Below, piece after piece: positions 1 through 6,446 of a stretch of 11,238 bases of DNA (positions are counted from its first letter, which is position 1; the number at the start of each line of letters is the position of its first letter). The position numbers and the translations under genes are program-made. Source of the DNA: Actinomycetota bacterium (lineage in GTDB: Bacteria; Actinomycetota; Actinomycetes; Nanopelagicales; Nanopelagicaceae); assembly GCA_027731885.1 (NCBI GenBank), contig JAQCAO010000038.1:1-11238 (forward strand), read 5' to 3'. A model generated the notes under the pieces. It had not been told where the DNA came from. It did not search any database and worked only from the letters and a program-made list of their open reading frames with translations.

Positions 1-229
1 ATACATAATTCTTACTAAAGGCAAAGGCCCCTGCTAAATCGGTGGTAGCGATGATCTCACTTGGCAAAATATTTTCGCCTATATATTTTGAATTGGTGTG
101 CTTGGTATTGATCTCGTTTACAACATCATCTTTGCGACCCCAGAGAAGTACTTCATTTCCAGCATCGCTGAGCACTTGGGCAAGGGTTGATCCCCAGGCA
201 CCTGCTCCGAATACCGATACTTTGCTCAT
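1..229 (-). CDS. gpsA: Glycerol-3-phosphate dehydrogenase [NAD(P)+], N-terminal part (3' end outside the window)
   Basis: GpsA reduces dihydroxyacetone phosphate to sn-glycerol 3-phosphate, the backbone of bacterial phospholipids. About 76 residues are visible. They begin MSKVSVFGAGAWGSTLAQVL, the Rossmann-fold N-terminus with the GxGxxG-type nucleotide-binding loop (GAGAWG) typical of GpsA, followed by a LLWGRK segment that closes the second strand. The ATG at 229 is supported by AAGG five bases upstream. The gene starts 20 bp after the plsC stop on the same strand, so the two are probably co-transcribed and jointly supply glycerol 3-phosphate and acylate it. Only the cofactor-binding half-domain can be seen, and the catalytic domain lies outside the window. 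Identification rests on the N-terminal motif and the plsC neighbour. Confidence 0.9.
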   Translation of the reverse strand, partial: MSKVSVFGAGAWGSTLAQVLSDAGNEVLLWGRKDDVVNEINTKHTNSKYIGENILPSEIIATTDLAGAFAFSKNYV

Positions 230-249
230 CGCTGCCTTAACCTCGCTCG

Positions 250-1032
250 TTATCGCTTCTTCTTCTTCTTAAAGTTGCCGATACGCGGCAAATCTGAAGT
301 GTGTGGGTCAAAGATTACTTCAGGGCGCTTCTCACCACGAATTTCCTCGAGAAGGGTGGTGATTTCCCGCATAACTTGAGCGGTCGCTTCGATCAAAGCC
401 TGAGGATCATCGCCTTTGCCGTACCAAGGTGAGAGATCAACCGGCTTACCAGCGACAATTGTGATGCGAGTGCGTGGGAATAACTTTATCTTCTTGGAAT
501 AGGTTGGCATTAATACTTGCGAACCCCATTGTGCAACTGGAATGACCGGTGTATTTGTAGTTAGCGCTAGCCTCGCTAGGCCAGTCTTAGCAACCATCGG
601 CCAATGGTTTAGATCGCGAGTCAGAGTGCCTTCCGGATATACCCCGAGCAAATGTCCAGTCTCCAAGAGTCGCTTGGCATGATCTACTGCCTTACCAGCA
701 TTTGGTGTTTCGCGTTCGACCGGAACTTGCCCGGCGGCAAGGAGAATTCGGCCAATAATTGGAACTCGAAAAACACCGACCTTGCCAAGGAAGCGTGGGG
801 CGCGCCCATTCTTATAGAGAAAGTGCGCAAAATTTAAGACATCAAAATAAGATAAATGATTATTGGCAACAATTACCGCACCGCTCTTGGGGATATTTTC
901 TCCACCAATCCAGGTGCGTTTAGTTATCGAACGAATAATCGGGATGAGAATTGAAGCGCAAATTTTAAAGGTGAGATTGGTACCGAGCGGGTAACCTGTG
1001 GGAGGCGCATAAGAGACGCGCAGTTTAGCCAT
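250..1032 (-). CDS. plsC: PlsC-family 1-acyl-sn-glycerol-3-phosphate acyltransferase
   Basis: This 260-residue protein belongs to the LPLAT/PlsC family, which transfers an acyl chain to lysophosphatidic acid at the inner face of the membrane. The catalytic HX4D motif is NHLSYFD (His59, Asp64). The substrate-binding motif is VYPEGT (131-136), and GQVPVERE (101-108) matches the family's conserved arginine block. Residues 20-36 form a hydrophobic stretch that may anchor it to the membrane. The C-terminus ends in a run of lysines (255-259) and Arg. It lies 20 bp upstream of gpsA. No Shine-Dalgarno sequence precedes the ATG; instead a -10-like hexamer sits six bases upstream, which suggests a leaderless mRNA. 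Family assignment is firm; substrate specificity within LPLAT is not proven by sequence. Confidence 0.9.
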   Translation of the reverse strand: MAKLRVSYAPPTGYPLGTNLTFKICASILIPIIRSITKRTWIGGENIPKSGAVIVANNHLSYFDVLNFAHFLYKNGRAPRFLGKVGVFRVPIIGRILLAAGQVPVERETPNAGKAVDHAKRLLETGHLLGVYPEGTLTRDLNHWPMVAKTGLARLALTTNTPVIPVAQWGSQVLMPTYSKKIKLFPRTRITIVAGKPVDLSPWYGKGDDPQALIEATAQVMREITTLLEEIRGEKRPEVIFDPHTSDLPRIGNFKKKKKR

Positions 1033-1038
1033 AACGCA

Positions 1039-1044
1039 ATGTTA
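1039..1044 (-). promoter_or_regulatory. Candidate -10 element for a leaderless plsC mRNA
   Basis: On the minus strand TAACAT (fits TAnnnT) ends six bases before the plsC ATG, so transcription would start at or next to the A of ATG. No convincing -35 hexamer is present, because that position is occupied by the hup terminator stem. plsC also has no ribosome binding site, which fits a leaderless transcript. Confidence 0.4.
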
Positions 1045-1051
1045 GTGGGGA

Positions 1052-1088
1052 AAGAAAAACTGGGGCCAGCAAACGCTGACCCCAGTTT
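1052..1088 (-). terminator. Intrinsic terminator of hup
   Basis: The minus strand folds into a 13-bp stem (AACTGGGGTCAGC against GCTGGCCCCAGTT, one G-U pair) with loop GTTT, followed at once by a run of T residues. It lies 33 bp downstream of the hup stop codon and 20 bp upstream of the plsC start, so it separates the two transcription units. Confidence 0.9.
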
Positions 1089-1120
1089 CGCAAACTTTAA
1101 GATAAGTTCTAAGATGCGAT

Positions 1121-1555
1121 TTACTTACGCTTCTTAGCGGCTTTCTTTACAGTCTTCTTAGCGGCTGGCTTCTTCTTAGCAACTTTCTTTGCCGCTGGCT
1201 TCTTCTTAGCCGCCTTCTTTGGTGCAGCCTTCTTAGCCGCTGGCTTTGCAACTGGCTTTGGAGCAGGACCTAGCTTGCGCTCACCTGAGATGACATCCTT
1301 CAAACCCTTTGCAGGTAGGAAGCGAGCCTTCTTTGAAGCCTTGATCTTGATGGTCTCACCAGTGAATGGGTTGCGGCCCATACGTGCCTTGCGATCAACC
1401 TTCTTGAACTTACCGAAATCGTTGATCATTACATCTTCACCCTTTGACATGGTGCGTGTAATTGTGTCGAATACGATTTCAACAGCGTGCGCTGCTTCTT
1501 TCTTGCTGTCGTTGAAGTGTGGGGCCAACGCGGCAATAAACTGTGCCTTATTCAT
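1121..1555 (-). CDS. hupB: HU-family nucleoid protein with H1-like basic tail (HupB type)
   Basis: HU binds and bends DNA without strong sequence specificity and compacts the nucleoid. Residues 1-91 form a standard HU domain starting MNKAQFIAAL, with the DNA-intercalating RNP tip at 61-63 (GRNPFTGE). Residues 97-144 are a low-complexity tail of Lys, Ala and Pro with repeated KKPAAKK units, the actinobacterial HupB/Hlp architecture resembling eukaryotic histone H1. At 144 residues it is longer than plain HU (about 90) but shorter than mycobacterial HupB (over 200). The ATG at 1555 has a good ribosome binding site (AAGGGGA, six to eight bases upstream). It ends in a strong terminator and is preceded by a 14-bp palindrome. 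The hup-leuD-leuC-IclR order matches mycobacteria. Confidence 0.95.
   Translation of the reverse strand: MNKAQFIAALAPHFNDSKKEAAHAVEIVFDTITRTMSKGEDVMINDFGKFKKVDRKARMGRNPFTGETIKIKASKKARFLPAKGLKDVISGERKLGPAPKPVAKPAAKKAAPKKAAKKKPAAKKVAKKKPAAKKTVKKAAKKRK
1124..1261 (-). repeat. Degenerate tandem repeats encoding the Lys/Ala/Pro-rich HU tail
   Basis: The tail-coding DNA consists of imperfect direct repeats. On the plus strand, variants of gctggcttcttcttagc recur, and they encode KKPAAKK-like units at residues 97-144 of HU. Such repeats can change in copy number by slippage, so tail length may differ between strains. Confidence 0.7.
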
Positions 1556-1569
1556 CTAAATCCCCTTAG

Positions 1570-1583
1570 ATTTACGCGTAAAT
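1570..1583. promoter_or_regulatory. 14-bp perfect palindrome upstream of hup (candidate operator)
   Basis: ATTTACGCGTAAAT is a perfect palindrome lying 15-28 bases before the hup ATG, just upstream of its ribosome binding site. A second near-copy, TTTATGCGTAAA (11 of 12 core bases), occurs at 1688-1699. The spacing and repetition suggest a protein-binding site, but I do not recognise the regulator. Confidence 0.45.
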
Positions 1584-1687
1584 TAAGCCTTTGCTTAACT
1601 TGTGGCTAAAACTTAAACCTTTTTATAGGGTGAGAGCGATATTAAGGTGGGCGTGTCGCAATTTAATATTTTATAAAAATCGCAATA

Positions 1688-1699
1688 TTTATGCGTAAA
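1688..1699. promoter_or_regulatory. Second copy of the TTTAyGCGTAAA dyad
   Basis: TTTATGCGTAAA matches the palindrome core at 1571-1582 in 11 of 12 positions. The two centres are 117 bp apart in the AT-rich hup-leuD intergenic region. It also abuts the T-run of the leuD terminator-like hairpin, so part of its sequence could be conserved for that reason instead. Confidence 0.35.
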
Positions 1700-1725
1700 A
1701 AACTCTCATTTAGAAGTTGAGAGTT
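1697..1725 (-). terminator. Probable intrinsic terminator of the leuC-leuD transcript
   Basis: Read on the minus strand, AACTCTCA and TGAGAGTT form an 8-bp perfect stem around a 9-base loop (arms 1718-1725 and 1701-1708), followed by a run of T. It lies about 90 bp beyond the leuD stop, with no gene between, and is the only hairpin with a T-run in that direction. The stem is A/T-rich, so it may be of moderate strength. Confidence 0.6.
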
Positions 1726-1755
1726 AAAGAAAAAGCGATCACCCCATGCGATAAG

Positions 1756-1778
1756 TCAGCGTATTACGCTGGTTTTTT
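1756..1778 (+). terminator. Terminator-like hairpin facing the plus strand, with no plus-strand gene
   Basis: CAGCGT-ATT-ACGCTG forms a 6-bp stem, extendable by a U-G pair, with a 3-base loop, followed by GTTTTTT on the plus strand. Both neighbouring genes are on the minus strand, so it would stop antisense transcription into leuD or end a small RNA starting in 1556-1750. No clear plus-strand promoter was identified. Confidence 0.45.
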
Positions 1779-1814
1779 CCTTTGCGCTGCAAGTAACTAC
1801 TGAAAAATAGGTGG

Positions 1815-2414
1815 TTAAATGCGAATTGGCAGGGTTTTAGGCTTATAACTTGGACGTTTCGCCTCGTATGCATCGATAGATTCAGTCTGCTTTAAGGTTA
1901 GACCAATGTCATCTAAGCCTTCCATTAGGCGCCAGCGGGTGTAATCATCTAATTCAAAGGCGATAGATGCAGATCCGTAGGAAACTGTCCGAGAATCTAG
2001 ATCGACCTTGATCTGCGTCGTTGGATCTGCTTCGATCGCCAACCAGAGCGCTTCTACCGCTTCTTGCGGCAAGATCACAGTAAGTAAGCCGCCCTTTAGC
2101 GAATTACCACGAAAGATATCGGCGAAGCGGCTGGAGATAACTGCTTTAAATCCATAGTTCTGCAGCGCCCAGACCGCGTGTTCGCGAGATGAGCCAGTAC
2201 CAAATTCTGGACCAGCCACGAGCACTGTTCCACCTTTAAATTGCGGTTGGTTTAAAACAAACTCTGGATCGTTGCGCCAGGCGGCAAAGAGACCATCTTC
2301 AAAGCCGCTGCGAGTTACGCGCTTGAGATAGACCGCTGGGATGATCTGATCAGTGTCGACATTGCTGCGGCGAAGTGGGACTCCGGTGCCGGTATGCGAA
2401 ATAAATTTCTCCAT
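1815..2414 (-). CDS. leuD: 3-isopropylmalate dehydratase, small subunit
   Basis: LeuD is the swivelling small subunit of isopropylmalate isomerase. With LeuC it converts 2-isopropylmalate to 3-isopropylmalate in leucine synthesis. The protein has 199 residues, the usual length. The family signatures are DTDQIIPA (20-27) and the phosphate/substrate loop GTGSSREHA (72-80). The ATG at 2414 follows GAGGAAG at a normal distance. It lies 26 bp downstream of leuC on the same strand, so the two subunits are made from one mRNA, ending probably at the hairpin at 1697-1725. Nothing is missing or unusual in the sequence. Confidence 0.97.
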   Translation of the reverse strand: MEKFISHTGTGVPLRRSNVDTDQIIPAVYLKRVTRSGFEDGLFAAWRNDPEFVLNQPQFKGGTVLVAGPEFGTGSSREHAVWALQNYGFKAVISSRFADIFRGNSLKGGLLTVILPQEAVEALWLAIEADPTTQIKVDLDSRTVSYGSASIAFELDDYTRWRLMEGLDDIGLTLKQTESIDAYEAKRPSYKPKTLPIRI

Positions 2415-2440
2415 TTTATTTTCTTCCTCTCTAGAAATTC

Positions 2441-3832
2441 TTAAAGATCTGACGGTGACGAGAGCGTGCCGCGGATTGCGGTAGCAGCAGCAACTAGCGG
2501 GCTTACCAAGTGAGTTCTTCCACCTTTACCTTGGCGTCCCTCGAAATTTCTATTGGAGGTTGATGCTGAACGTTCGCCAACGCTTAGCTGATCTGGGTTC
2601 ATTCCCAGACACATAGAACAACCCGCATTTCGCCATTCTGCGCCAGCGTCGATAAAGACTTTATCTAAGCCTTCTTTCATCGCTTGTTGGCGAACGCGTT
2701 CTGAACCTGGCACAACCAACATGCGAAGTGATGAGGCAATTTTCTTACCTTCTAAAATTGAAGCTGCAGCGCGCAAATCTTCAATACGCCCATTTGTGCA
2801 AGAGCCTAAGAAGACAGTATCAATGGCTATCTTTTTAAGTGGGGTGCCCGCAGTTAGCCCCATGTACTCCAGCGCGCGTTCTGCGGCGCCGCGTGCTTCT
2901 GTATCTTTAATATCTGCTGGGTTAGGAACCGATGCGTTAAGCGGTAAACCTTGCCCTGGGTTGGTTCCCCAAGTTACAAATGGCTCCAGATCATCTGCAT
3001 TGAGCGTTATCTCAAGATCGAACTTGGCATCGCTATCTGAAAAGAGCGTCTGCCAATAACTCTGCGCTGCTGCAAAATCTTCTGGGGCGTGCGGCTTACC
3101 CTTAATGTAATCAAAGGTCTTCTGGTCCGGTGCGATAAGTCCGGCGCGCGCGCCAGCTTCAATCGACATATTACAGACTGTCATACGGCCTTCCATTGAA
3201 AGATCGCGAATAGCCGAACCGCGATATTCAATGATGTATCCTTGGCCGCCTCCAGTACCGATCTGGGCGATGATTGCCAAGATAATATCTTTTGCAGTTA
3301 CTCCAGTCTTGAGCTTGCCTTCAACATTTATCGCCATCATCTTTGGCCGTGTTGATGGCAAGGTCTGAGTTGCAAGAACGTGTTCTACTTCAGAAGTACC
3401 GATTCCAAAAGCGATTGCACCAAATGCACCGTGTGTAGATGTATGCGAATCTCCACAAACGATCGTCATCCCTGGTTGGGTAATTCCTAGCTGTGGCCCA
3501 ACAACGTGGACGACGCCTTGATCAGCATCTCCAAGTGAATGCAGACGGATTCCAAATTCCTTGGAATTGTTGCGCAAGGTATCGATCTGCAACTTTGAAA
3601 CAGGGTCAGCGATCGGTTTTAAAATATCTAAAGTAGGTGTGTTGTGATCTTCAGTTGCAATTGTTAAATCGGGGCGACGCACTTTGCGACCAGCCAGGCG
3701 CAGACCATCAAATGCTTGCGCGCTAGTTACTTCGTGAATTAGTTGTAAGTCTATGTAAAGAAGATCTGGCTCTCCTGCAGCTGAACGAACAACGTGATCC
3801 GCCCAAATCTTCTCTGCCAGTGTTTTACCCAT
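2441..3832 (-). CDS. leuC: 3-isopropylmalate dehydratase, large subunit
   Basis: LeuC is the iron-sulfur catalytic subunit of isopropylmalate isomerase. The protein has 463 residues and starts [15 protein letters not shown], the standard family N-terminus. The three 4Fe-4S ligands are visible: Cys345 in FLGSCTNGR, and Cys405 and Cys408 in [11 protein letters not shown]. Residues 127-135 (GDSHTSTHG) carry the conserved aconitase-family active-site segment. The reading frame is open for another 54 codons upstream, but those would run into the divergent regulator, and the ATG at 3832 has GGGA nine bases upstream, so that start is chosen. It is divergently transcribed from an NdgR/LtbR-type regulator, known in Streptomyces and Corynebacterium to control leuCD. 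Confidence 0.97.
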   Translation of the reverse strand: MGKTLAEKIWADHVVRSAAGEPDLLYIDLQLIHEVTSAQAFDGLRLAGRKVRRPDLTIATEDHNTPTLDILKPIADPVSKLQIDTLRNNSKEFGIRLHSLGDADQGVVHVVGPQLGITQPGMTIVCGDSHTSTHGAFGAIAFGIGTSEVEHVLATQTLPSTRPKMMAINVEGKLKTGVTAKDIILAIIAQIGTGGGQGYIIEYRGSAIRDLSMEGRMTVCNMSIEAGARAGLIAPDQKTFDYIKGKPHAPEDFAAAQSYWQTLFSDSDAKFDLEITLNADDLEPFVTWGTNPGQGLPLNASVPNPADIKDTEARGAAERALEYMGLTAGTPLKKIAIDTVFLGSCTNGRIEDLRAAASILEGKKIASSLRMLVVPGSERVRQQAMKEGLDKVFIDAGAEWRNAGCSMCLGMNPDQLSVGERSASTSNRNFEGRQGKGGRTHLVSPLVAAATAIRGTLSSPSDL

Positions 3833-3856
3833 ATTCAAAGGTCCCTTTTCAATATC

Positions 3857-3885
3857 TTGCATCTCATTAGGTGGGATGCTAATCT
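3857..3885 (+). promoter_or_regulatory. Predicted leaderless promoter of ndgR inside the leuC-ndgR divergent region
   Basis: TTGCAT (3857-3862), a 17-base spacer and TGC-TAATCT (extended -10, 3877-3885) place the start of transcription at about 3892, the G of the ndgR GTG codon. A -10-like TAGCAT on the opposite strand (3876-3881) overlaps it and could serve leuC, though without a clear -35. The whole divergent region is only 59 bp, so a regulator bound here would affect both genes. Confidence 0.5.
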
Positions 3886-3891
3886 CGCTGA

Positions 3892-4686
3892 GTGGATAAG
3901 AAGAATAGCGGAGTTGGCGTATTAGATAAAGCGGTAACCATTTTGGGAACCCTCGAATCTGGCCCGCACTCACTGGCCGAACTAGTTGCCGCAACAGGCA
4001 TCGCTCGCCCTACCGCGCACCGCTTATCCGTCGCGTTAGAACATCACCGCTTGGTCACGCGTGATCTGCAGGGCCGCTTTGTTCTCGGTCAGCGCTCTGG
4101 CGAACTCGCTGCCGCTGCGGGCGAGGATCGCTTACTCGCCGCTGCCGCCCCAGCTCTGGCCGCACTGCGCGATGCCACCGGCGAATCAGCGCAGTTATAC
4201 CGTCGCCAAGGAGATATCCGTATCTGCGTCGCCGTTGCCGAACGTTTATCTGGGCTACGTGATTCAGTCCCGGTCGGTGCATCACTGACTATGCAGGCAG
4301 GTTCTGCTGCGCAAATTTTATTGGCTTGGGAAGATTCAGAGAAGATTCATCGCGGAGTTAAGAACGCGCGTTTTACTGCAGCGCATTTAGCGGCAGATCG
4401 TCGCCGCGGCTGGGCGCAATCAGTTGGCGAACGCGAAGCTGGAGTTGCATCCGTTAGCGCACCGGTTAAAGGTCCAAATGGAAGAGTTATCGCTGCCGTT
4501 TCTATCTCTGGACCGATCGAACGCTTAGGTCGCCAACCAGGTCGCGTACACGCCGCCGCTGTAGTTGCTACTGCTGCCAGACTTACTGAGCATCTCGCAA
4601 AAATCGGATTACTGAGAAGCACAAGTTCCTTTAAAACCTGGGAAATAACACCAAAGCCAAAACCCTTACGTTGTAACAAAGATTGA
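3892..4686 (+). CDS. ndgR: IclR-family regulator of amino-acid synthesis, NdgR/LtbR type, with extended C-terminus
   Basis: This protein has an N-terminal winged helix-turn-helix (about 8-65, with SGVGVLDKA and [19 protein letters not shown]) and an IclR effector domain (about 75-235, with [12 protein letters not shown] and [11 protein letters not shown]). The sequence closely resembles actinobacterial NdgR/LtbR, which control leuCD and other amino-acid genes, and it is divergent from leuC as in those organisms. The GTG at 3892 is chosen because it gives the family N-terminus; it has no ribosome binding site and is probably leaderless. The normal family end comes near residue 236-242 (about 4600-4617). 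Another 20 or more residues follow that are antisense to recX and look unrelated to IclR. The 5' half is noticeably richer in G+C than its neighbours. Confidence 0.93.
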   Translation: MDKKNSGVGVLDKAVTILGTLESGPHSLAELVAATGIARPTAHRLSVALEHHRLVTRDLQGRFVLGQRSGELAAAAGEDRLLAAAAPALAALRDATGESAQLYRRQGDIRICVAVAERLSGLRDSVPVGASLTMQAGSAAQILLAWEDSEKIHRGVKNARFTAAHLAADRRRGWAQSVGEREAGVASVSAPVKGPNGRVIAAVSISGPIERLGRQPGRVHAAAVVATAARLTEHLAKIGLLRSTSSFKTWEITPKPKPLRCNKD

Positions 4687-5126
4687 ATCCTGCGGATCTG
4701 CACCTCAGGTTCAAGGCGCGACATGGTGTTATATTTTTTAAAGGCGAGATCAAATGCGCTGCGATATTCGCTATCGTCATCGATCTCATCGAGCGCTTCA
4801 TCAATTGCGCTCTGAACTACGCCTTTCTGCCGAAGCTCCCCCGCGATAATTCGCTTAGAGATTTTCTTATGGTTGTGGCGTGATTGCGCCCACGCCTTAG
4901 CAAACTCTTCATCGTTAATTAGGCCTGCTTCTTGCAGACGGAAGATAATCGCATTTGCCACATCATCTTCAACGCCGCGAAGTTTAAGGTGAGCGAGAAG
5001 CTCGCCCTTACTTTTCGCACGAGTAACCAGAGCATTTAAAGCAATGGTGTGTGCTACTTCGTAAGGGTCGGAGCCTTCGCCACCGTTCCTAGATTGCCTA
5101 GGAACCTTTACAAATTCCAGGCTAAT
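4347..5126 (-). CDS. recX: RecX-family RecA inhibitor, non-canonical start, extended antisense 3' end
   Basis: RecX binds RecA filaments and damps recombinase and co-protease activity. The RecX repeats are clear, from DPYEVAHTIALNALVTRAKS through GLINDEEFAKAWAQSRHNHKK to [18 protein letters not shown]. The first canonical start in frame is GTG at 4961, but that would remove about 35 conserved residues. Upstream, the frame has no ATG, GTG or TTG before it closes within recA. The likeliest starts are ATT at 5126, overlapping the recA stop as TAATT, or CTG at 5120. The family end falls near 4626, yet the frame stays open to 4347, adding about 90 residues antisense to ndgR. From ATT the product would be 259 residues against a usual 150-200. 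An 8-bp hairpin lies in its first codons. Confidence 0.8.
   Translation of the reverse strand: MSLEFVKVPRQSRNGGEGSDPYEVAHTIALNALVTRAKSKGELLAHLKLRGVEDDVANAIIFRLQEAGLINDEEFAKAWAQSRHNHKKISKRIIAGELRQKGVVQSAIDEALDEIDDDSEYRSAFDLAFKKYNTMSRLEPEVQIRRIQSLLQRKGFGFGVISQVLKELVLLSNPIFARCSVSLAAVATTAAACTRPGWRPKRSIGPEIETAAITLPFGPLTGALTDATPASRSPTDCAQPRRRSAAKCAAVKRAFLTPR
5085..5105 (-). promoter_or_regulatory. Hairpin at the recA-recX junction
   Basis: GTTCCTAG and CTAGGAAC form a perfect 8-bp inverted repeat around a 5-base loop, starting 21 bases after the recA stop. There is no T-run, so it is not a standard terminator. A hairpin between recA and recX is known in E. coli, where it limits recX expression; a similar role here is inference. 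It may also slow ribosomes or protect the recA mRNA. Confidence 0.5.
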
Positions 5127-6208
5127 TAGAAATCGACCTCTGCAGCTGCTTCATCGATCGCTGCAACGAGTTCGGCATCAACCTCGATCGGCACGAAGTG
5201 TGCGCGAATCTTGGTCTCGATCTCATTTGCTAGATCTGGATTATCGATTAGGAAGGCGCGTGAATTCTCTTTGCCCTGTCCTAATTGATCTGCTTCGTAG
5301 GTATACCAAGCTCCAGCCTTCTTTACTATGCCGACCTCAACGCCAAGGTCAATGAGTGAGCCTTCGCGTGAAATACCTGTGCCGTAGATGATGTCAAATT
5401 CTGCTTGCTTAAATGGTGGGGCCATCTTGTTCTTAACAACTTTAACTCTTGTGCGGTTACCGACTGATTCGGTGCCATCTTTCAGAGTTTCAATGCGGCG
5501 GATATCGAGGCGAACTGAAGCGTAGAACTTAAGCGCCTTTCCACCTGTAGTTGTTTCAGGAGAACCGAAGAAGACACCGATCTTTTCACGGAGCTGGTTG
5601 ATAAAGATCGCAGTTGTCTTTGATTGGTGCAGCGCACCAGTGATCTTGCGCAAGGCTTGTGACATAAGGCGCGCTTGCAAGCCCATATGTGAATCTCCCA
5701 TTTCGCCTTCAATTTCAGCGCGAGGAACGAGAGCGGCTACTGAGTCAACAACGACGAGATCAAGCGCACCGGAACGGATCAACATATCCATGATCTCAAG
5801 TGCTTGCTCGCCAGTATCTGGTTGTGAAACTAGAAGGGCATCGATATCAACGCCAAGCTTCTTTGCATACTCTGCATCGAATGCGTGCTCGGCATCGATA
5901 AATGCGCAGATGCCGCCAGCTTTCTGTGCATTTGCAATTGCGTGCAAGGTAAGCGTTGTCTTACCGGAAGATTCTGGTCCGTAGATTTCTACAATACGTC
6001 CACGTGGCAATCCGCCGATACCAAGTGCAATATCGAGTGCGATTGAGCCAGTTGGGATAACTTCAATGATCGTGTTTTGACGATCAGACATCTTCATTAC
6101 TGAGCCTTTTCCAAATTGACGTTCAATCTGGGCGAGCGCGGTATCGAGCGCCTTCTGGCGATCGGATGTATTTTTCTCTTCGGCTTTATTTGCTTTTTCA
6201 GCAGCCAC
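5126..6208 (-). CDS. recA: RecA recombinase
   Basis: RecA polymerises on single-stranded DNA, drives homologous recombination and triggers LexA self-cleavage. The 360-residue protein has Walker A GPESSGKT (77-84), Walker [20 protein letters not shown] and the [21 protein letters not shown] segment with the DNA-binding loops. There is no intein, unlike M. tuberculosis RecA. The C-terminus is acidic (EAAAEVDF). The GTG at 6208 is preceded by a strong ribosome binding site, AAAGGAG, six bases upstream. recX follows directly. Upstream lies an untranslated leader of about 175 bases with a 12-bp stem-loop, a LexA box and a RecA-NDp promoter, so expression should respond to DNA damage through two systems. 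Confidence 0.99.
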   Translation of the reverse strand: MAAEKANKAEEKNTSDRQKALDTALAQIERQFGKGSVMKMSDRQNTIIEVIPTGSIALDIALGIGGLPRGRIVEIYGPESSGKTTLTLHAIANAQKAGGICAFIDAEHAFDAEYAKKLGVDIDALLVSQPDTGEQALEIMDMLIRSGALDLVVVDSVAALVPRAEIEGEMGDSHMGLQARLMSQALRKITGALHQSKTTAIFINQLREKIGVFFGSPETTTGGKALKFYASVRLDIRRIETLKDGTESVGNRTRVKVVKNKMAPPFKQAEFDIIYGTGISREGSLIDLGVEVGIVKKAGAWYTYEADQLGQGKENSRAFLIDNPDLANEIETKIRAHFVPIEVDAELVAAIDEAAAEVDF

Positions 6209-6267
6209 GTTTTACTCCTTTAGATAAGAACGTCTATGCCTATGCCTTTACATATACATATTCGTTG

Positions 6268-6308
6268 GTAGTCGGCCCAGAAGGTACGGTGGGCCACCGA
6301 CGGCCTAC
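6268..6308 (-). promoter_or_regulatory. Structured G+C-rich element in the recA leader
   Basis: On the minus strand the 5' side GTAG, TCGG, CCCA (with gccg and tgg bulged out) pairs with the contiguous 3' side TGGGCCGACTAC around a 10-base loop, giving 12 base pairs. It stands out as G+C-rich between AT-rich stretches, about 60 bases before the recA start. There is no T-run, so it is not a standard terminator. It matches no riboswitch that I recognise. Confidence 0.4.
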
Positions 6309-6360
6309 GAGGCTTATAGAGAGCCTGTGGGCGGAGGATGGAACCGCTCTGGTTGTGCAG

Positions 6361-6374
6361 GGATAACTTTATCC
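6361..6374. promoter_or_regulatory. Second dyad adjoining the LexA box
   Basis: GGATAA-CT-TTATCC is a 6-bp perfect inverted repeat with a 2-base spacer that touches the LexA box and lies just downstream of the predicted recA transcription start. It could bind a second regulator or be part of the divergent yaaA promoter. I do not recognise it. Confidence 0.35.
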
Positions 6375-6386
6375 GAACATCTGTTC
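6375..6386. promoter_or_regulatory. LexA (SOS) operator between recA and yaaA
   Basis: GAAC-ATCT-GTTC matches the actinobacterial LexA box GAACnnnnGTTC exactly, and the flanking C and G extend the dyad to 14 bp. It covers the transcription start predicted from the recA -10 box, a good position for repression. It also lies 61 bp upstream of the chosen yaaA start, so it could act on both divergent genes. Confidence 0.9.
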
Positions 6387-6388
6387 GA

Positions 6389-6411
6389 AAGGTAGCAGGG
6401 GGCACCGACAA
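6389..6411 (-). promoter_or_regulatory. RecA-NDp (PafBC-type) promoter of recA
   Basis: On the minus strand TTGTCGGTG, eight bases and then TACCTT fit the LexA-independent DNA-damage promoter consensus TTGTCRGTG-N8-TAnnnT at every specified position. In mycobacteria this class is activated by PafBC. The predicted start is near 6382, inside the LexA box, so activation and LexA repression would act on the same transcript. Confidence 0.85.
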
Positions 6412-6446
6412 CGGTAATTGGCGTGTCGCGTGGGAAGATTCGAAGC

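Noticed and set aside
1275..1559. Open frame on the plus strand across hup
   Set aside because: It is the antisense shadow of hup, with no recognisable domain and no ribosome binding site.
3833..3994. A longer leuC frame starting at 3994
   Set aside because: It would overlap ndgR and add 54 residues with no family match. The ATG at 3832 gives the standard LeuC N-terminus with a ribosome binding site.
1650..6429. The 10-mer GGCGTGTCGC at 1650-1659 and 6420-6429, both near promoters
   Set aside because: A single repeated 10-mer without dyad symmetry or constant position relative to genes is compatible with chance.
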